Of a stretch of DNA of 13,083 nt, positions 6,008 through 13,083 are shown piece by piece. The stretch is taken from NCBI GenBank assembly GCA_937859005.1, contig CALLYR010000123.1:1-13083 (forward strand), read 5' to 3'. The notes under the pieces are model-generated. The model made no database searches, had not been told where the DNA came from, and saw only the letters and a list, made by a program, of their open reading frames with translations. The position numbers and the translations under genes were made by a program. This DNA comes from an uncultured Paracoccus sp. (GTDB taxonomy: Bacteria; Pseudomonadota; Alphaproteobacteria; Rhodobacterales; Rhodobacteraceae). The number at the start of each line of letters is the position of its first letter. Positions within the stretch are counted from its first letter, which is position 1.

Positions 6008-6576
6008 TCCGCGCGCTGCTGATCCTGTCGGCCGCGCTGGCCGCAGCCCCCGCGCTGGCCCAGGACCGCAGGACTACCGATGTGGCGCCGGGCACCCGCG
6101 CCGCCAGCGTCGCCCCCGCGGCCGATGGCGAGATCATGCGGGGTCAGGGCGCCTTGCTGCGCGGTCTGGACAAGGTATCGGGCCAGACCAGCGATCTGAC
6201 GCTGGATGTGGGCGAATCGCTTCGCTTCGGCCGGCTGGACGTGCGGCTGGGCGAATGCCGTTATCCTGCCGCGGACAAGGAATCGGACGCCTTCGCCCAA
6301 TTGACGATCACCGACAGCCTGCGGCACCGGACCGCGTTTTCGGGCTGGATGATCGCGTCCTCGCCCGCGCTGTCGGCGCTGGATGATGCGCGCTATGATA
6401 TCTGGGTGGTGGCCTGCAACGACGGGTCCGGCACCGCCCGTCCCGATGTCCGCTATGAACCCGATTCCGAAGCCCCGGAAGGGGGCGAGGGCATGGGACC
6501 GTCCGAAGGCGCGGAAATCGAGGCAGGCGAGGCGGACAGCGACGCCAGCAGCGATTCCGCAGACGGCAACGGATAG
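6004..6576 (+). CDS. Secreted DUF2155 domain protein
   Basis: A 190-residue protein with a clear Sec signal peptide (MIRALLILSAALAAAPALA, probable cleavage after residue 19). The conserved DUF2155 core spans about 48-139: GALLRGLDKVSGQTSDL, FGRLDVRLGECRYPA, DAFAQLTITD, FSGWMIASSPALSALD and RYDIWVVACN. Two conserved-looking cysteines, 85 and 138, could form a periplasmic disulfide. Beyond about 150 the tail is acidic and low in complexity (Glu, Asp, Ser, Gly). The function is unknown; the family is found mainly in alphaproteobacteria. The start is fixed by the ATGA overlap with the mlaD-like stop. The last 124 bases lie antisense to the end of aat. Confidence 0.9.
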   Translation: MIRALLILSAALAAAPALAQDRRTTDVAPGTRAASVAPAADGEIMRGQGALLRGLDKVSGQTSDLTLDVGESLRFGRLDVRLGECRYPAADKESDAFAQLTITDSLRHRTAFSGWMIASSPALSALDDARYDIWVVACNDGSGTARPDVRYEPDSEAPEGGEGMGPSEGAEIEAGEADSDASSDSADGNG

Positions 6577-7151
6577 GCGTGGAAATCGGCGCGGCGGGAC
6601 AGCGCCGCGGCCAATCGGCGGTGATAGGCAGCGCGCGAAATCTCGATCCCGCCCATGCTGGCCAGATGGGGCGTCAGATATTGTGTGTCGAACAGCGTGA
6701 AGCCGCAGCGGTTCAGGTGATCGGACAGCCAGACCAGCGCCATCTTTGACCCGTTGGTGCGGATCGAGAACATGCTTTCGCCAAAGAACGCCGCCCCCAG
6801 CGTCACGCCGAAGATCCCGCCCGCAAGCTGGCCCTCTTGCAGGACCGCCAGCGCATGGGCATGTCCCCGCCGATAGAGTTCCGCATAAAGCCGGCGCAGC
6901 GGTGCGTTGATCCAGGTTTCCGGCCGGCCCGCGCAGGCGGCGACGATGGTATCGAAACAGGGGCGGGAACTGGCCTGCCAGCCGTCCCGGCGCAGGCTGC
7001 GGCGCAGCGACCGTGAGGCATGGATCCCGCCCACCGGCAAAATCCCCCGCCAGAGCGGATCGAACCAGTAAAGCTGGGGATTGCTGGCGGATTGCGCCAT
7101 GGGAAAGACACCGCTCGCGTATCCGGTCAGCAACTGGTCGGCAGTCAGCAT
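6453..7151 (-). CDS. aat: Leucyl/phenylalanyl-tRNA--protein transferase
   Basis: Aat transfers Leu or Phe from charged tRNA to proteins with N-terminal Arg or Lys, marking them for ClpS/ClpAP degradation (bacterial N-end rule). The 232 residues fit the family. Motifs: LLTGYASGVFPMA (7-19), YWFDPLWRGILP (28-39), INAPLRRLYAELYRRGHAHA (81-100), LAGGIFGVTLGAAFFGESMF (109-128) followed by SIRTNGSKMAL, and FDTQYLTPHLASMGG (154-168). The start at 7151 has GGAG about eight bases upstream; an ATG at 7196 in the same frame adds fifteen unlike residues. From about residue 197 the tail is Ser/Pro/Ala-rich and unlike the family core; it overlaps the DUF2155 gene in antisense. The upstream leader may be structured. 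Confidence 0.95.
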   Translation of the reverse strand: MLTADQLLTGYASGVFPMAQSASNPQLYWFDPLWRGILPVGGIHASRSLRRSLRRDGWQASSRPCFDTIVAACAGRPETWINAPLRRLYAELYRRGHAHALAVLQEGQLAGGIFGVTLGAAFFGESMFSIRTNGSKMALVWLSDHLNRCGFTLFDTQYLTPHLASMGGIEISRAAYHRRLAAALSRRADFHAYPLPSAESLLASLSASPASISAPSDGPMPSPPSGASESGS

Positions 7152-7202
7152 CAGGCGCTCTCCGTCTGTGCGCCGGCAGATTAGCGGCGGCGGCACACGA
7201 AG

Positions 7203-7342
7203 GCCAGCAGAGGCGAACCCTGCGCCGCACGAGAGGGTTGGCGGGCAAGGAAGGGAAGGACGAACCCTTGAACAGGCCGGGCAGCCTTTCGGCGCCTCTC
7301 TGGCGCTGACTGCGGATTCCGCCGGGGCGCGCAGGCCGCCCC
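7203..7342 (-). promoter_or_regulatory. Structured leader upstream of aat (unidentified RNA element)
   Basis: GCCAG-c-AGAGGCG (7203-7215) pairs with CGCCTCT-CTGGC (7293-7304), a 12-bp stem with one bulged base closing 77 nt. Inside, AACCCT (7216-7221) pairs with AGGGTT (7234-7239), and a second CGAACCCT copy (7261-7268) could take its place. CAAGG/CCTTG (7246-7250, 7266-7270) is another possible stem. Further upstream in the transcript is GGGGCG (7324-7329) with CGCCCC (7337-7342). The element ends 51 bases before the aat ATG. It matches no riboswitch class I can name. A free-standing small RNA is the alternative. Confidence 0.4.
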
Positions 7343-7583
7343 GCCGCCGACTATTGCAACCTACGATGCTGCAGGCGCGACAGATCGCGCGATCCCGGCG
7401 ACGGCCGGCGCCTTTCCGAGCAGGTATGTCCGTATGTCGTGACCCCCAAGCCTGAGCGCGAGCAGGACGAGGACGCGACCGTGCAGACAGCCAGAGCCGA
7501 ATTCACCGATCCGGATCTCGGCGGGGCGGGCAGGGGCGATTCAGGCCGCCGTCAGCAGATGCCGGTCCTGCTGCGGCAACGGC
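7343..7583. other. Gene-free stretch between aat leader and accC
   Basis: I see no convincing gene here. It contains the 12-bp palindrome GATCGCGCGATC (7383-7394) and a tandem 8-base near-repeat GTATGTCC/GTATGTCG (7424-7439). A GTG-initiated plus-strand frame from 7439 runs into the antisense of accC and has no ribosome binding site or recognisable motif. The aat promoter is expected on the minus strand within this stretch, but no clear -35/-10 pair stands out. Confidence 0.5.
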
Positions 7584-7606
7584 AAGGGCCGGTTCCGCCG
7601 GCCCTT
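7584..7606 (-). terminator. Hairpin just after accC, terminator-like
   Basis: AAGGGCCGG (7584-7592) and CCGGCCCTT (7598-7606) form a perfect 9-bp stem with a 5-base loop, five bases past the accC stop. There is no U tract on either strand, so it may protect the 3' end or act with Rho rather than terminate on its own. Confidence 0.5.
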
Positions 7607-7611
7607 TCGCG

Positions 7612-8958
7612 TCAGGCGACGTTTTCCGCCAGCCAGCGTTCCAGCCAGTGGATCGAATAATCTCCGCGCAGGATGTCGGGTTCCTGCAGCAGCGCATTGA
7701 ACAGCGGAACGGTGGTGTCCACCCCGTCCACAATCAGTTCCCCCAGCGCGCGGGACAGCCGCGCCAGCGCCTCGGGACGGTCGCGGCCGTGGACGATCAG
7801 CTTGCCGATCAGGCTGTCATAATAGGGCGGGATCGCATAGCCGTCATAGATCGCGGAATCGATCCGCACCCCCAGGCCGCCCGGCGCGTGATACTGGGTG
7901 ATCCGGCCAGGGCAGGGGGTGAAGTTCGGCAGCTTTTCGGCGTTGATGCGCACCTCGATCGCATGGCCGCGGATCGTCAGGTCGTCCTGGCTCAGGCTCA
8001 GCGGCTCGCCCGCGGCGACGCGGATCTGTTCGCGCACCAGATCGACGCCGAAGATCGCCTCGGTCACGGGATGTTCGACCTGAAGGCGGGTGTTCATCTC
8101 GATGAAATAGAATTCGCCGTCCTCGAACAGGAACTCGACGGTGCCCGCGCCGGCATAGCCCAGCTGCGCCATCGCATCCGCGCAGATGCCGCCGATGCGG
8201 GCGCGCTGTTCGGGGGTGATGGCGGGCCCGGGGGCTTCCTCCAGCACCTTCTGGTGGCGGCGCTGCAGCGAGCAGTCGCGTTCGCCCAGATGGATCGCGC
8301 CGCCCTTGCCGTCGCCGAAGACCTGGATCTCGATATGGCGGGGACGTTGCAGGTATTTCTCGATATAGACCTCGTCGTTGCCGAAGGCGGCCTTGGCCTC
8401 GGCACGCGCGGTGCGGAAGGCGACCTCCAGCCCGGCCTCGTCATGGGCGACCTTCATTCCTTTTCCGCCGCCCCCGGCCGAGGCCTTGATGATGACGGGA
8501 TAGCCGATCTGGACCGCGACCGTCCTGGCCGTGTCCACGTCGGGCACGCCGCCCTCGGACCCCGGCACCACCGGGATGCCCAGCGACTTCGCGGTTTCCT
8601 TGGCGGTGATCTTGTCGCCCATGAGGCGGATATGTTCCGCGCGCGGGCCGATGAAGGTCAGGCCGTGGTCCTCGACCATCTGCACGAAGGTCGCGTTCTC
8701 GGACAGGAAGCCATAGCCGGGATGGATCGCCTGCGCGCCCGTGATCTCGCAGGCGGAAATGATCGCGGGCATGGACAGATAGCTGGCGGCCGACGGCGGC
8801 GGGCCGATGCAGACGGATTCGTCGGCCATGCGGACATGCATGGCGTCGGTGTCGGCGGTGGAATGGACCGCGACGGAGGCGATGCCCATTTCCCGGCAGG
8901 CGCGGATCACGCGCAGCGCGATCTCGCCCCGGTTGGCGATCAGGATCTTGTCGAACAT
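7612..8958 (-). CDS. accC: Acetyl-CoA carboxylase, biotin carboxylase subunit
   Basis: AccC carboxylates the biotin on AccB using ATP and bicarbonate, the first half of the acetyl-CoA carboxylase reaction in fatty acid synthesis. At 448 residues it is nearly identical in length to E. coli AccC (449). Domains: biotin carboxylase N-terminal (KILIANRGEIALRVIRA, 4-20; AIHPGYGFLSEN, 77-88), ATP-grasp with the glycine-rich loop KASAGGGGKGM (158-168), ERDCSLQRRHQK (226-237) and the catalytic stretch MNTRLQVEHPVTE (288-300), then the C-terminal domain from about 335. It begins seven bases after the accB stop and has only a weak ribosome binding site, which suggests coupling to accB. A hairpin follows the stop. 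No sign of damage. Confidence 0.98.
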   Translation of the reverse strand: MFDKILIANRGEIALRVIRACREMGIASVAVHSTADTDAMHVRMADESVCIGPPPSAASYLSMPAIISACEITGAQAIHPGYGFLSENATFVQMVEDHGLTFIGPRAEHIRLMGDKITAKETAKSLGIPVVPGSEGGVPDVDTARTVAVQIGYPVIIKASAGGGGKGMKVAHDEAGLEVAFRTARAEAKAAFGNDEVYIEKYLQRPRHIEIQVFGDGKGGAIHLGERDCSLQRRHQKVLEEAPGPAITPEQRARIGGICADAMAQLGYAGAGTVEFLFEDGEFYFIEMNTRLQVEHPVTEAIFGVDLVREQIRVAAGEPLSLSQDDLTIRGHAIEVRINAEKLPNFTPCPGRITQYHAPGGLGVRIDSAIYDGYAIPPYYDSLIGKLIVHGRDRPEALARLSRALGELIVDGVDTTVPLFNALLQEPDILRGDYSIHWLERWLAENVA

Positions 8959-8965
8959 GGGCCGG

Positions 8966-9457
8966 TCACTCGATGACCATCAGGGGGGTGCCGAATTCGA
9001 CGGGGCTGCCGTCCTCGACCAGGATGCGGCGGATGGTTCCGGCGCGCGGGGCGGGGATGTGGTTCATGGTCTTCATCGCCTCGACGATCAGCAGCGTGTC
9101 GCCCTCGGCGACCTGCTGGCCGATGGTGGCAAAGGGTTGCGCGCCGGGTTCGGCGGCCAGATAGACCGTCCCCACCATCGGCGAGGTGACGGCGCCGGGC
9201 AGGCTGGCGGGGTCGCCCGTGGGCGGGGCCGCGGCGGCGGCTGCCGGGGCTGCGGCGGGGACCTGCGCAAAGACCGGGGCGGGCTGCATGATCGCCGGCG
9301 CGTTCTGTTTGGACAGCTGGACGGTCAGGCGATCGTTTTCGCCGTATTCGCGCTTGACCGAGATTTCGGTCAGTTCGTTGCGGTTCAAAAGCTCGGCCAG
9401 CGCCTGGATGAAGGCCACATCGCCTTCGTGATGCTTGCCATCGTTGTTGTCGCCCAT
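8966..9457 (-). CDS. accB: Acetyl-CoA carboxylase, biotin carboxyl carrier protein
   Basis: AccB carries biotin between AccC and the carboxyltransferase AccA/AccD. The 163 residues show the usual three parts: an N-terminal helical segment that contacts AccC (DVAFIQALAELLNRNELTEI, 13-32), a flexible Pro/Ala linker (about 58-85), and a C-terminal biotinyl domain (about 88-163). Lys129 in VEAMKTMNH is the biotinylation site, and AEPGAQPFATIG (102-113) is in the place of the bacterial thumb. The ATG at 9457 has AGAGGA five bases upstream. accB and accC form a tight two-gene unit. accA and accD are not in the window. The biotinylation call is family knowledge supported by the intact motif. Confidence 0.98.
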   Translation of the reverse strand: MGDNNDGKHHEGDVAFIQALAELLNRNELTEISVKREYGENDRLTVQLSKQNAPAIMQPAPVFAQVPAAAPAAAAAAPPTGDPASLPGAVTSPMVGTVYLAAEPGAQPFATIGQQVAEGDTLLIVEAMKTMNHIPAPRAGTIRRILVEDGSPVEFGTPLMVIE

Positions 9458-9506
9458 GCCGTCCTCTGTGCCTGTGCCGTTCTGTTGCCTGCGGCGGTAT
9501 CGCGCG

Positions 9507-9512
9507 CTTATA
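9507..9512 (-). promoter_or_regulatory. Possible -10 box for accBC
   Basis: In the 102-bp gap upstream of accB the minus strand reads GGCTATAAGCG, with TATAAG at 9512-9507, 49 bases before the ATG. It is the only AT-rich hexamer of this quality in the gap. No good -35 lies 16-18 bases upstream (TTTCCC or TTCCCT); TTGCGC is present but only 12 bases away. Confidence 0.3.
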
Positions 9513-9559
9513 GCCCGCAGCCGAGCGCAAGGGAAAGCGGTTTGGCCCCCGGCCCTGGA

Positions 9560-10456
9560 TCAGCGGGGCGCCCGCCCCGGTTTCCAGCGTCGATGCACCC
9601 AGAACCACTGGTCCATATGGGTGCGCACCAGCCGTTCCAGATCGTCGTTCAGCGCCTGCATCATCGCCCCCGGATCGCCGGGCGCGACAGGCGCGCCCAC
9701 CTGAACCCGGAAGCTCAGCCCATCGGGCTGCCGGATGCCCGCGATCGGGATCAGCGCGGCATCATGGCGCAGGGCCAGTTCGGCCGGCGTCAGCACCGTC
9801 TCGGACGGCAGCCCGAAAAAGCGCAGCGTGGCCCCGTGGCGGTCATACTGGTCGAAGCCCAGGCACAGCAGCCCGCCCCGGCGCAGGAACCGCAGCATCG
9901 CCATCAGCCCGGCCCGCCCGCGCGGGAACAGCGGCTGCGCGATGGCCTCGATCGCGGGGATGTAATGGCGGTTGAAGGCCGCGTTGTTCATCGGGCGATA
10001 CAGCGCCCCCACCGGCCAGCCGCGGGCGGCAAGGGCGGCGCGGATGGCGTCGTAATTGCCGAAATGCGCGCAGGCCAGGACCACTGGCCGCCCTTCGGCC
10101 GCCGCCCGTTCCAGCGCGGCCAGGCCGGGGCCGGTCAGCGGGTCGGCTGCCGCGATGCGGGACGTGAATTCGGCGCCCGAATAGATCTCCATCATCGCGC
10201 GGCCCGCGTTGTCGGGGACTGCGCGGGTCAGGCGGCGCACCTCGGCCGCAGGCAGGTCGGGGCGGGCCAGCGCCAGATTGTCGCGGATGCGCCGCCGCCA
10301 GCCCGCCAGCGGCGCGACCAGATGGGAAAAGGCCCAGCCCATCGCCGGGATGCGGCGAGGATAAGGCAGCAGGAGGAGCAGCCGGATCAGGCCCAGGAAG
10401 ACCGTGCTGGACAGCTGGTCCGTCAGCGTGCCGCGCGTATCACCGTCGCCCGTCAT
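9560..10456 (-). CDS. LpxL/HtrB-type lysophospholipid or lipid A acyltransferase
   Basis: A 298-residue member of the LpxL/HtrB/MsbB family, which adds secondary acyl chains to lipid A at the inner membrane. A hydrophobic N-terminal stretch (about 18-50, LGLIRLLLLLPYPRRIP) is the likely membrane contact. The catalytic H-x4-D motif is H131-FGNY-D136; YRPMNN (153-158), CLGFDQYD (198-205) and QWFWVHRRWK (283-292) match the conserved blocks of the family. The start at 10456 overlaps the stop of the upstream transporter gene as ATGA, with AGGAG five bases before it, so translation is probably coupled. Some alphaproteobacterial members acylate ornithine lipids or other substrates, so lipid A is the likeliest but not a proven target. 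Confidence 0.88.
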   Translation of the reverse strand: MTGDGDTRGTLTDQLSSTVFLGLIRLLLLLPYPRRIPAMGWAFSHLVAPLAGWRRRIRDNLALARPDLPAAEVRRLTRAVPDNAGRAMMEIYSGAEFTSRIAAADPLTGPGLAALERAAAEGRPVVLACAHFGNYDAIRAALAARGWPVGALYRPMNNAAFNRHYIPAIEAIAQPLFPRGRAGLMAMLRFLRRGGLLCLGFDQYDRHGATLRFFGLPSETVLTPAELALRHDAALIPIAGIRQPDGLSFRVQVGAPVAPGDPGAMMQALNDDLERLVRTHMDQWFWVHRRWKPGRAPR

Positions 10457-11379
10457 CCTGTCTCCTGCATGGCGCGAGCCTCGCGCGTCCAGACGTAAAG
10501 CCCGGCGGCCACGATGATCGCGGCCCCCGTCAGCGCCCAGAAATCGGGCACGGCCCCAAAGAACAGCCAGCCCCACAGCCCCGCCCAGATCAGCCCGGTA
10601 TAGCCGAAGGGCGCGACCGCCGCGGCCTCGGCCAGCGAGAAGGCGCGGATCAGCAGCGCCTGCGCCGCCGTGCCCAGCAGGCCGATCAGCAGGAACGCCC
10701 ACAGGTCGCCCGTCTGCACCGGCTGCCAGACGAAGGGCGCGACCAGCGACGCGCCCAGCGTGGCGACCGCCGTGGACCACAGGATCGAGGTCGCGGTCGA
10801 ATCGCCCCGCACCATCCGCGTCAGGATTGCCCCCGCGGCATAGGTGACGGCTCCGATCAGCGGCAGCACCGCCGCCGGATGCAGCACCCCCGCGCCGGGC
10901 CGGATGATGATGAGCGCGCCGACCAGCGCCGCGCCGATCCCCAGGATGCGGCGCAGGCCGATGCGTTCGCCCAGGAACAGCGCCGCCCCCAGCGTGATGA
11001 GGACCGGATTGATGTCCATGATCGCCGTCGCCTCGGCCAGCCCGATGAAGGGCAGCGCGGAAAAGAACAGCCCGATCGAGGCAAGCTGCGTCACCCCGCG
11101 CCCGACCTGCAGCAGCGGCGCGCGCGACTGCACGACAGTCCCCAGCCGCGGCAGCAGCACCACGACGACGATGGCAAGGTTCACCGCCATGCGCACCCAG
11201 ATCACCTGTCCGGGATGATAACGCTGGGTCAGGTGCTTGCCCGTCGCGTCCATCAGCGTGAACAGCAGCACCGATGCCAGCAGCATCAGGATGCCCGCGG
11301 CCTGCGCGTTGCGGGCCGGGCGGCGCAGCCCATCGGCCTCGCGCCCCATCAGCGCCCCGGCGCGGGACAGGGGACGCAT
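10453..11379 (-). CDS. DMT-superfamily (EamA) membrane transporter
   Basis: A 308-residue inner-membrane protein with about ten hydrophobic helices from residue 27 on, arranged as two EamA repeats. The first opens with AAGILMLLASVLLFTLMDAT (27-46); AEATAIMDINPVLITLGAALFLGERI closes the first half and AEAAAVAPFGYTGLIWAGL the second, the typical end of each EamA repeat. Substrates in this superfamily are diverse (metabolite efflux, amino acids, S-adenosylmethionine) and cannot be read from the sequence. The start is uncertain: ATG 11379 and ATG 11349 are both in frame and neither has a strong ribosome binding site. The gene is 70 bp downstream of tkt and overlaps the acyltransferase by four bases. 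Confidence 0.88.
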   Translation of the reverse strand: MRPLSRAGALMGREADGLRRPARNAQAAGILMLLASVLLFTLMDATGKHLTQRYHPGQVIWVRMAVNLAIVVVVLLPRLGTVVQSRAPLLQVGRGVTQLASIGLFFSALPFIGLAEATAIMDINPVLITLGAALFLGERIGLRRILGIGAALVGALIIIRPGAGVLHPAAVLPLIGAVTYAAGAILTRMVRGDSTATSILWSTAVATLGASLVAPFVWQPVQTGDLWAFLLIGLLGTAAQALLIRAFSLAEAAAVAPFGYTGLIWAGLWGWLFFGAVPDFWALTGAAIIVAAGLYVWTREARAMQETG

Positions 11380-11449
11380 CAGGATGCCGCCGCCGGGCGG
11401 CGGGTCATGTCCGGGCGGGGCGGATGGACCGCCGCGCCCCTTGCGGGGG

Positions 11450-13083
11450 TCACAGCAGCGCCTTGACCCTGGCGACCGTCGCCTCGGGCGTGATGCCGAA
11501 CTCCTGATACAGCCGTTCGGCTGGGGCGGATGCGCCGAAGCCGGTCATGCCGACGAAGCCCGCGCGCTTTTCGCGCCCACCCTCGCCCAGCAGCAGCCAG
11601 TCCCATGGCTGGCGCACGGCAGCCTCGATTGCGACGCGGACGGGGCCTTCGGGCAGGACCTCGGCGCGATAGCTGTCATCCTGGTCGCGGAACAGCTCCA
11701 TGCAGGGGACCGACACGACGCGGGCGGGGATGCCATCGGCTTCCAGCGCCTCGGCGGCTTTCAGGGCGATCTCCACCTCGGACCCCGAGGCCATCAGGAT
11801 CGCCTGCGGCGCGGCCGACGCCTCGCGCAGGACATAGGCGCCCCGCGCGGTCAGGTTCTCGTCCGTATGCTCAAGCCGCACGGTCGGCAGGTTCTGCCGC
11901 GACAGCGCCAGAACGGACGGCGTGCTGTCCGAGGTCAGCGCAATTTCCCACGCCTCGGCGGTTTCCACCACATCGGCCGGGCGGAAGGTCAGGGTGTTGG
12001 GCGTGGCGCGCAGCATCGCCAGATGCTCGACCGGCTGGTGGGTCGGGCCGTCCTCGCCCAGGCCGATGGAATCGTGGGTCATCACGTAAACCACCGGCAG
12101 GCCCATCAGCGCCGACAGACGCATCGCGCCGCGGGCGTAATCGGTGAAGGCCAGGAACGTCCCGCCATAGGGGCGGAAGCCCCCGTGCAGCCAAAGCCCG
12201 TTCATCGCTGCGGCCATGCCGTGTTCGCGGATGCCATAATGGATGTAACGGCCCAGCCGGTTTTCCGGCGAGAAGACGCCCAGCCCCTTGGTCAGGGTGT
12301 TGTTCGATCCGGTCAGGTCGGCCGAGCCGCCGATGGTTTCCGGCAGCACCGGGTTCACGACCTCCAGCACCATTTCGGACGCCTTGCGGGTCGCGACCTT
12401 GGGGCGGCTGTCCGACGCCTGCTGTTTCAGCGCGGCGATGGCGGGGGCAAGCTGCGGGTTGGCCTCGCCCGAAACCCGCGTGGCAAAGGCGTCGCGGCGG
12501 TCCGCGGGCAGGGCGTCCACGCGCGCGGCCCATGCCTCGCGTTCCGCGGTGCCGCGGCGGCCCAGTTCGCGCCAGCGCGCGACCAGCTCCTCGGGCAGAT
12601 GGAAATCGGGATGCTCCCACGCATAGGCAAGCCGCGTCGCCGCGATCTCCTCGGCCCCGAGCGGCGAGCCGTGGACGCCCGAGGTGCCGCCCTTCTTGGC
12701 GGACCCGAAGCCGATGATCGTGCGGCAGGCGACCAGCACCGGGCGGCCGTCGTCCTGTTTCGCCTGCGCCAGGGCGCGGTCGATGTCGGCGGGGTCGTGG
12801 CCGTCGCAGGACAGCGTGCGCCAGCCGGACGCCTCGAAGCGTTTCAACTGGTCGGTGCTGTCGGACAGCGACACCGCGCCGTCGATGGTGATGCCGTTGT
12901 CGTCCCACAGGACGATCAGCCGGCCCAGACGCTGGTGGCCGGCCAGCGCGATCGCCTCGTGGCTGATGCCCTCCATCAGGCAGCCGTCGCCCGCGATGAC
13001 CCAGGTGCGGTGGTCGCACAGGTCCGCCCCGAATTCGGCGCGCATCTTTTCCTCGGCCATGACAAAGCCCACGGCGGCGCCCA
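11450..13083 (-). CDS. tkt: Transketolase, N-terminal end outside the window
   Basis: A thiamine diphosphate enzyme moving two-carbon units between sugar phosphates in the pentose phosphate pathway and, where present, the Calvin cycle. The visible 543 residues lack roughly the first 120 of about 665. In order: the ThDP motif GDGCLMEGISHEAIALAG ending in DDNGITIDG, the loop HGSPLG, the pyrimidine-binding domain with GGSADLTGSNN, the catalytic-glutamate block GIREHGMAAAMNG, HDSIGLGEDGPTHQPVEHLA, and the C-terminal domain with MASGSEVEIALKAAEALEA. The true start lies past base 13083; GTG and ATG codons near 13072 and 13060 are internal. After the stop a short CCCC-GCAA-GGGG hairpin without a U tract adjoins the gene. 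Confidence 0.97.
   Translation of the reverse strand, partial: GAAVGFVMAEEKMRAEFGADLCDHRTWVIAGDGCLMEGISHEAIALAGHQRLGRLIVLWDDNGITIDGAVSLSDSTDQLKRFEASGWRTLSCDGHDPADIDRALAQAKQDDGRPVLVACRTIIGFGSAKKGGTSGVHGSPLGAEEIAATRLAYAWEHPDFHLPEELVARWRELGRRGTAEREAWAARVDALPADRRDAFATRVSGEANPQLAPAIAALKQQASDSRPKVATRKASEMVLEVVNPVLPETIGGSADLTGSNNTLTKGLGVFSPENRLGRYIHYGIREHGMAAAMNGLWLHGGFRPYGGTFLAFTDYARGAMRLSALMGLPVVYVMTHDSIGLGEDGPTHQPVEHLAMLRATPNTLTFRPADVVETAEAWEIALTSDSTPSVLALSRQNLPTVRLEHTDENLTARGAYVLREASAAPQAILMASGSEVEIALKAAEALEADGIPARVVSVPCMELFRDQDDSYRAEVLPEGPVRVAIEAAVRQPWDWLLLGEGGREKRAGFVGMTGFGASAPAERLYQEFGITPEATVARVKALL

Noticed and set aside
7280..7300. Possible glycine riboswitch (GCGCCGAAAGG on the minus strand)
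   Set aside because: The string only partly matches the conserved core, the usual first hairpin and the CTCTCAGG partner are missing, and aat has no link to glycine.
7439..7660. GTG-started plus-strand frame of 73 codons in the aat-accC gap
   Set aside because: No ribosome binding site, no motif, and the second part is antisense to the accC terminus.
7648..8976. Plus-strand open frame opposite accC
   Set aside because: Antisense shadow of accC; no ribosome binding site or recognisable domain.
8807..10498. 563-residue plus-strand open frame
   Set aside because: Spans the antisense of accB and the acyltransferase; Arg/Gly/Gln-rich composition typical of a shadow frame.
11379..11408. Nine-codon leader peptide whose stop overlaps the transporter ATG
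   Set aside because: No ribosome binding site and no amino acid bias pointing to attenuation; such overlaps occur by chance.
11419..11449. Terminator after tkt (CCCC-GCAA-GGGG and GGCGG/CCGCC stems)
   Set aside because: Stems are short, compete with each other and lack a U tract, so transcription may continue into the transporter gene.

Overview
The window is chromosomal core sequence from a high-GC alphaproteobacterium, most likely a Rhodobacterales member close to Paracoccus. The evidence is the very G/C-rich third codon positions, an NDUFA12-type complex I accessory subunit (an alphaproteobacterial and mitochondrial trait), a DUF2155 protein, and the gene order rpsA - ihfB - LapA-like - trpF. 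I see no insertion sequence, phage, CRISPR array, tRNA or rRNA. Nearly all the sequence is coding.

Region 1 (1-3655, all minus strand). Read right to left this is cmk, rpsA, ihfB, a LapA-like membrane protein and the 5' part of trpF. rpsA has a good sigma70-like promoter (TTGCCT-17-TATATG) just after cmk, a ~150-nt leader with two hairpins, and a textbook intrinsic terminator. ihfB must therefore be served by its own promoter or by readthrough. The ihfB-lapA gap holds nested, partly competing inverted repeats. lapA and trpF overlap by four bases.

Region 2 (3656-7151). A minus-strand FAD oxidoreductase (3831-5003) strongly resembles mitochondrial FOXRED1, a complex I assembly factor. It is divergent from a plus-strand set: the NDUFA12 complex I subunit, a single MCE/MlaD-like protein and a secreted DUF2155 protein. 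The 163-bp divergent gap holds three abutting perfect dyads and a fourth close by. aat (N-end-rule Leu/Phe transferase) converges on the DUF2155 gene, and the two coding regions overlap antisense by 124 bp within their variable tails.

Region 3 (7152-7611). This is the only long gene-free stretch. The part nearest aat can fold into a roughly 100-nt element closed by a 12-bp stem, with a central segment that could pair with either of two flanking repeats. It looks like a structured 5' leader of aat. The rest has no convincing gene and ends in a strong hairpin just past accC.

Region 4 (7612-13083, all minus strand). Read right to left this is transketolase (5' end outside the window), a DMT/EamA transporter, an LpxL/HtrB-type acyltransferase coupled to it by an ATGA overlap, then accB and accC, the biotin carrier and biotin carboxylase subunits of acetyl-CoA carboxylase.

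No single novel machine is obvious. The most promising lead is the FOXRED1-like/NDUFA12 divergent pair with its dyad-rich shared control region, a possible bacterial complex I biogenesis locus. The aat leader is second. Functional calls rest on motifs and remembered family sequences; no database search was run.
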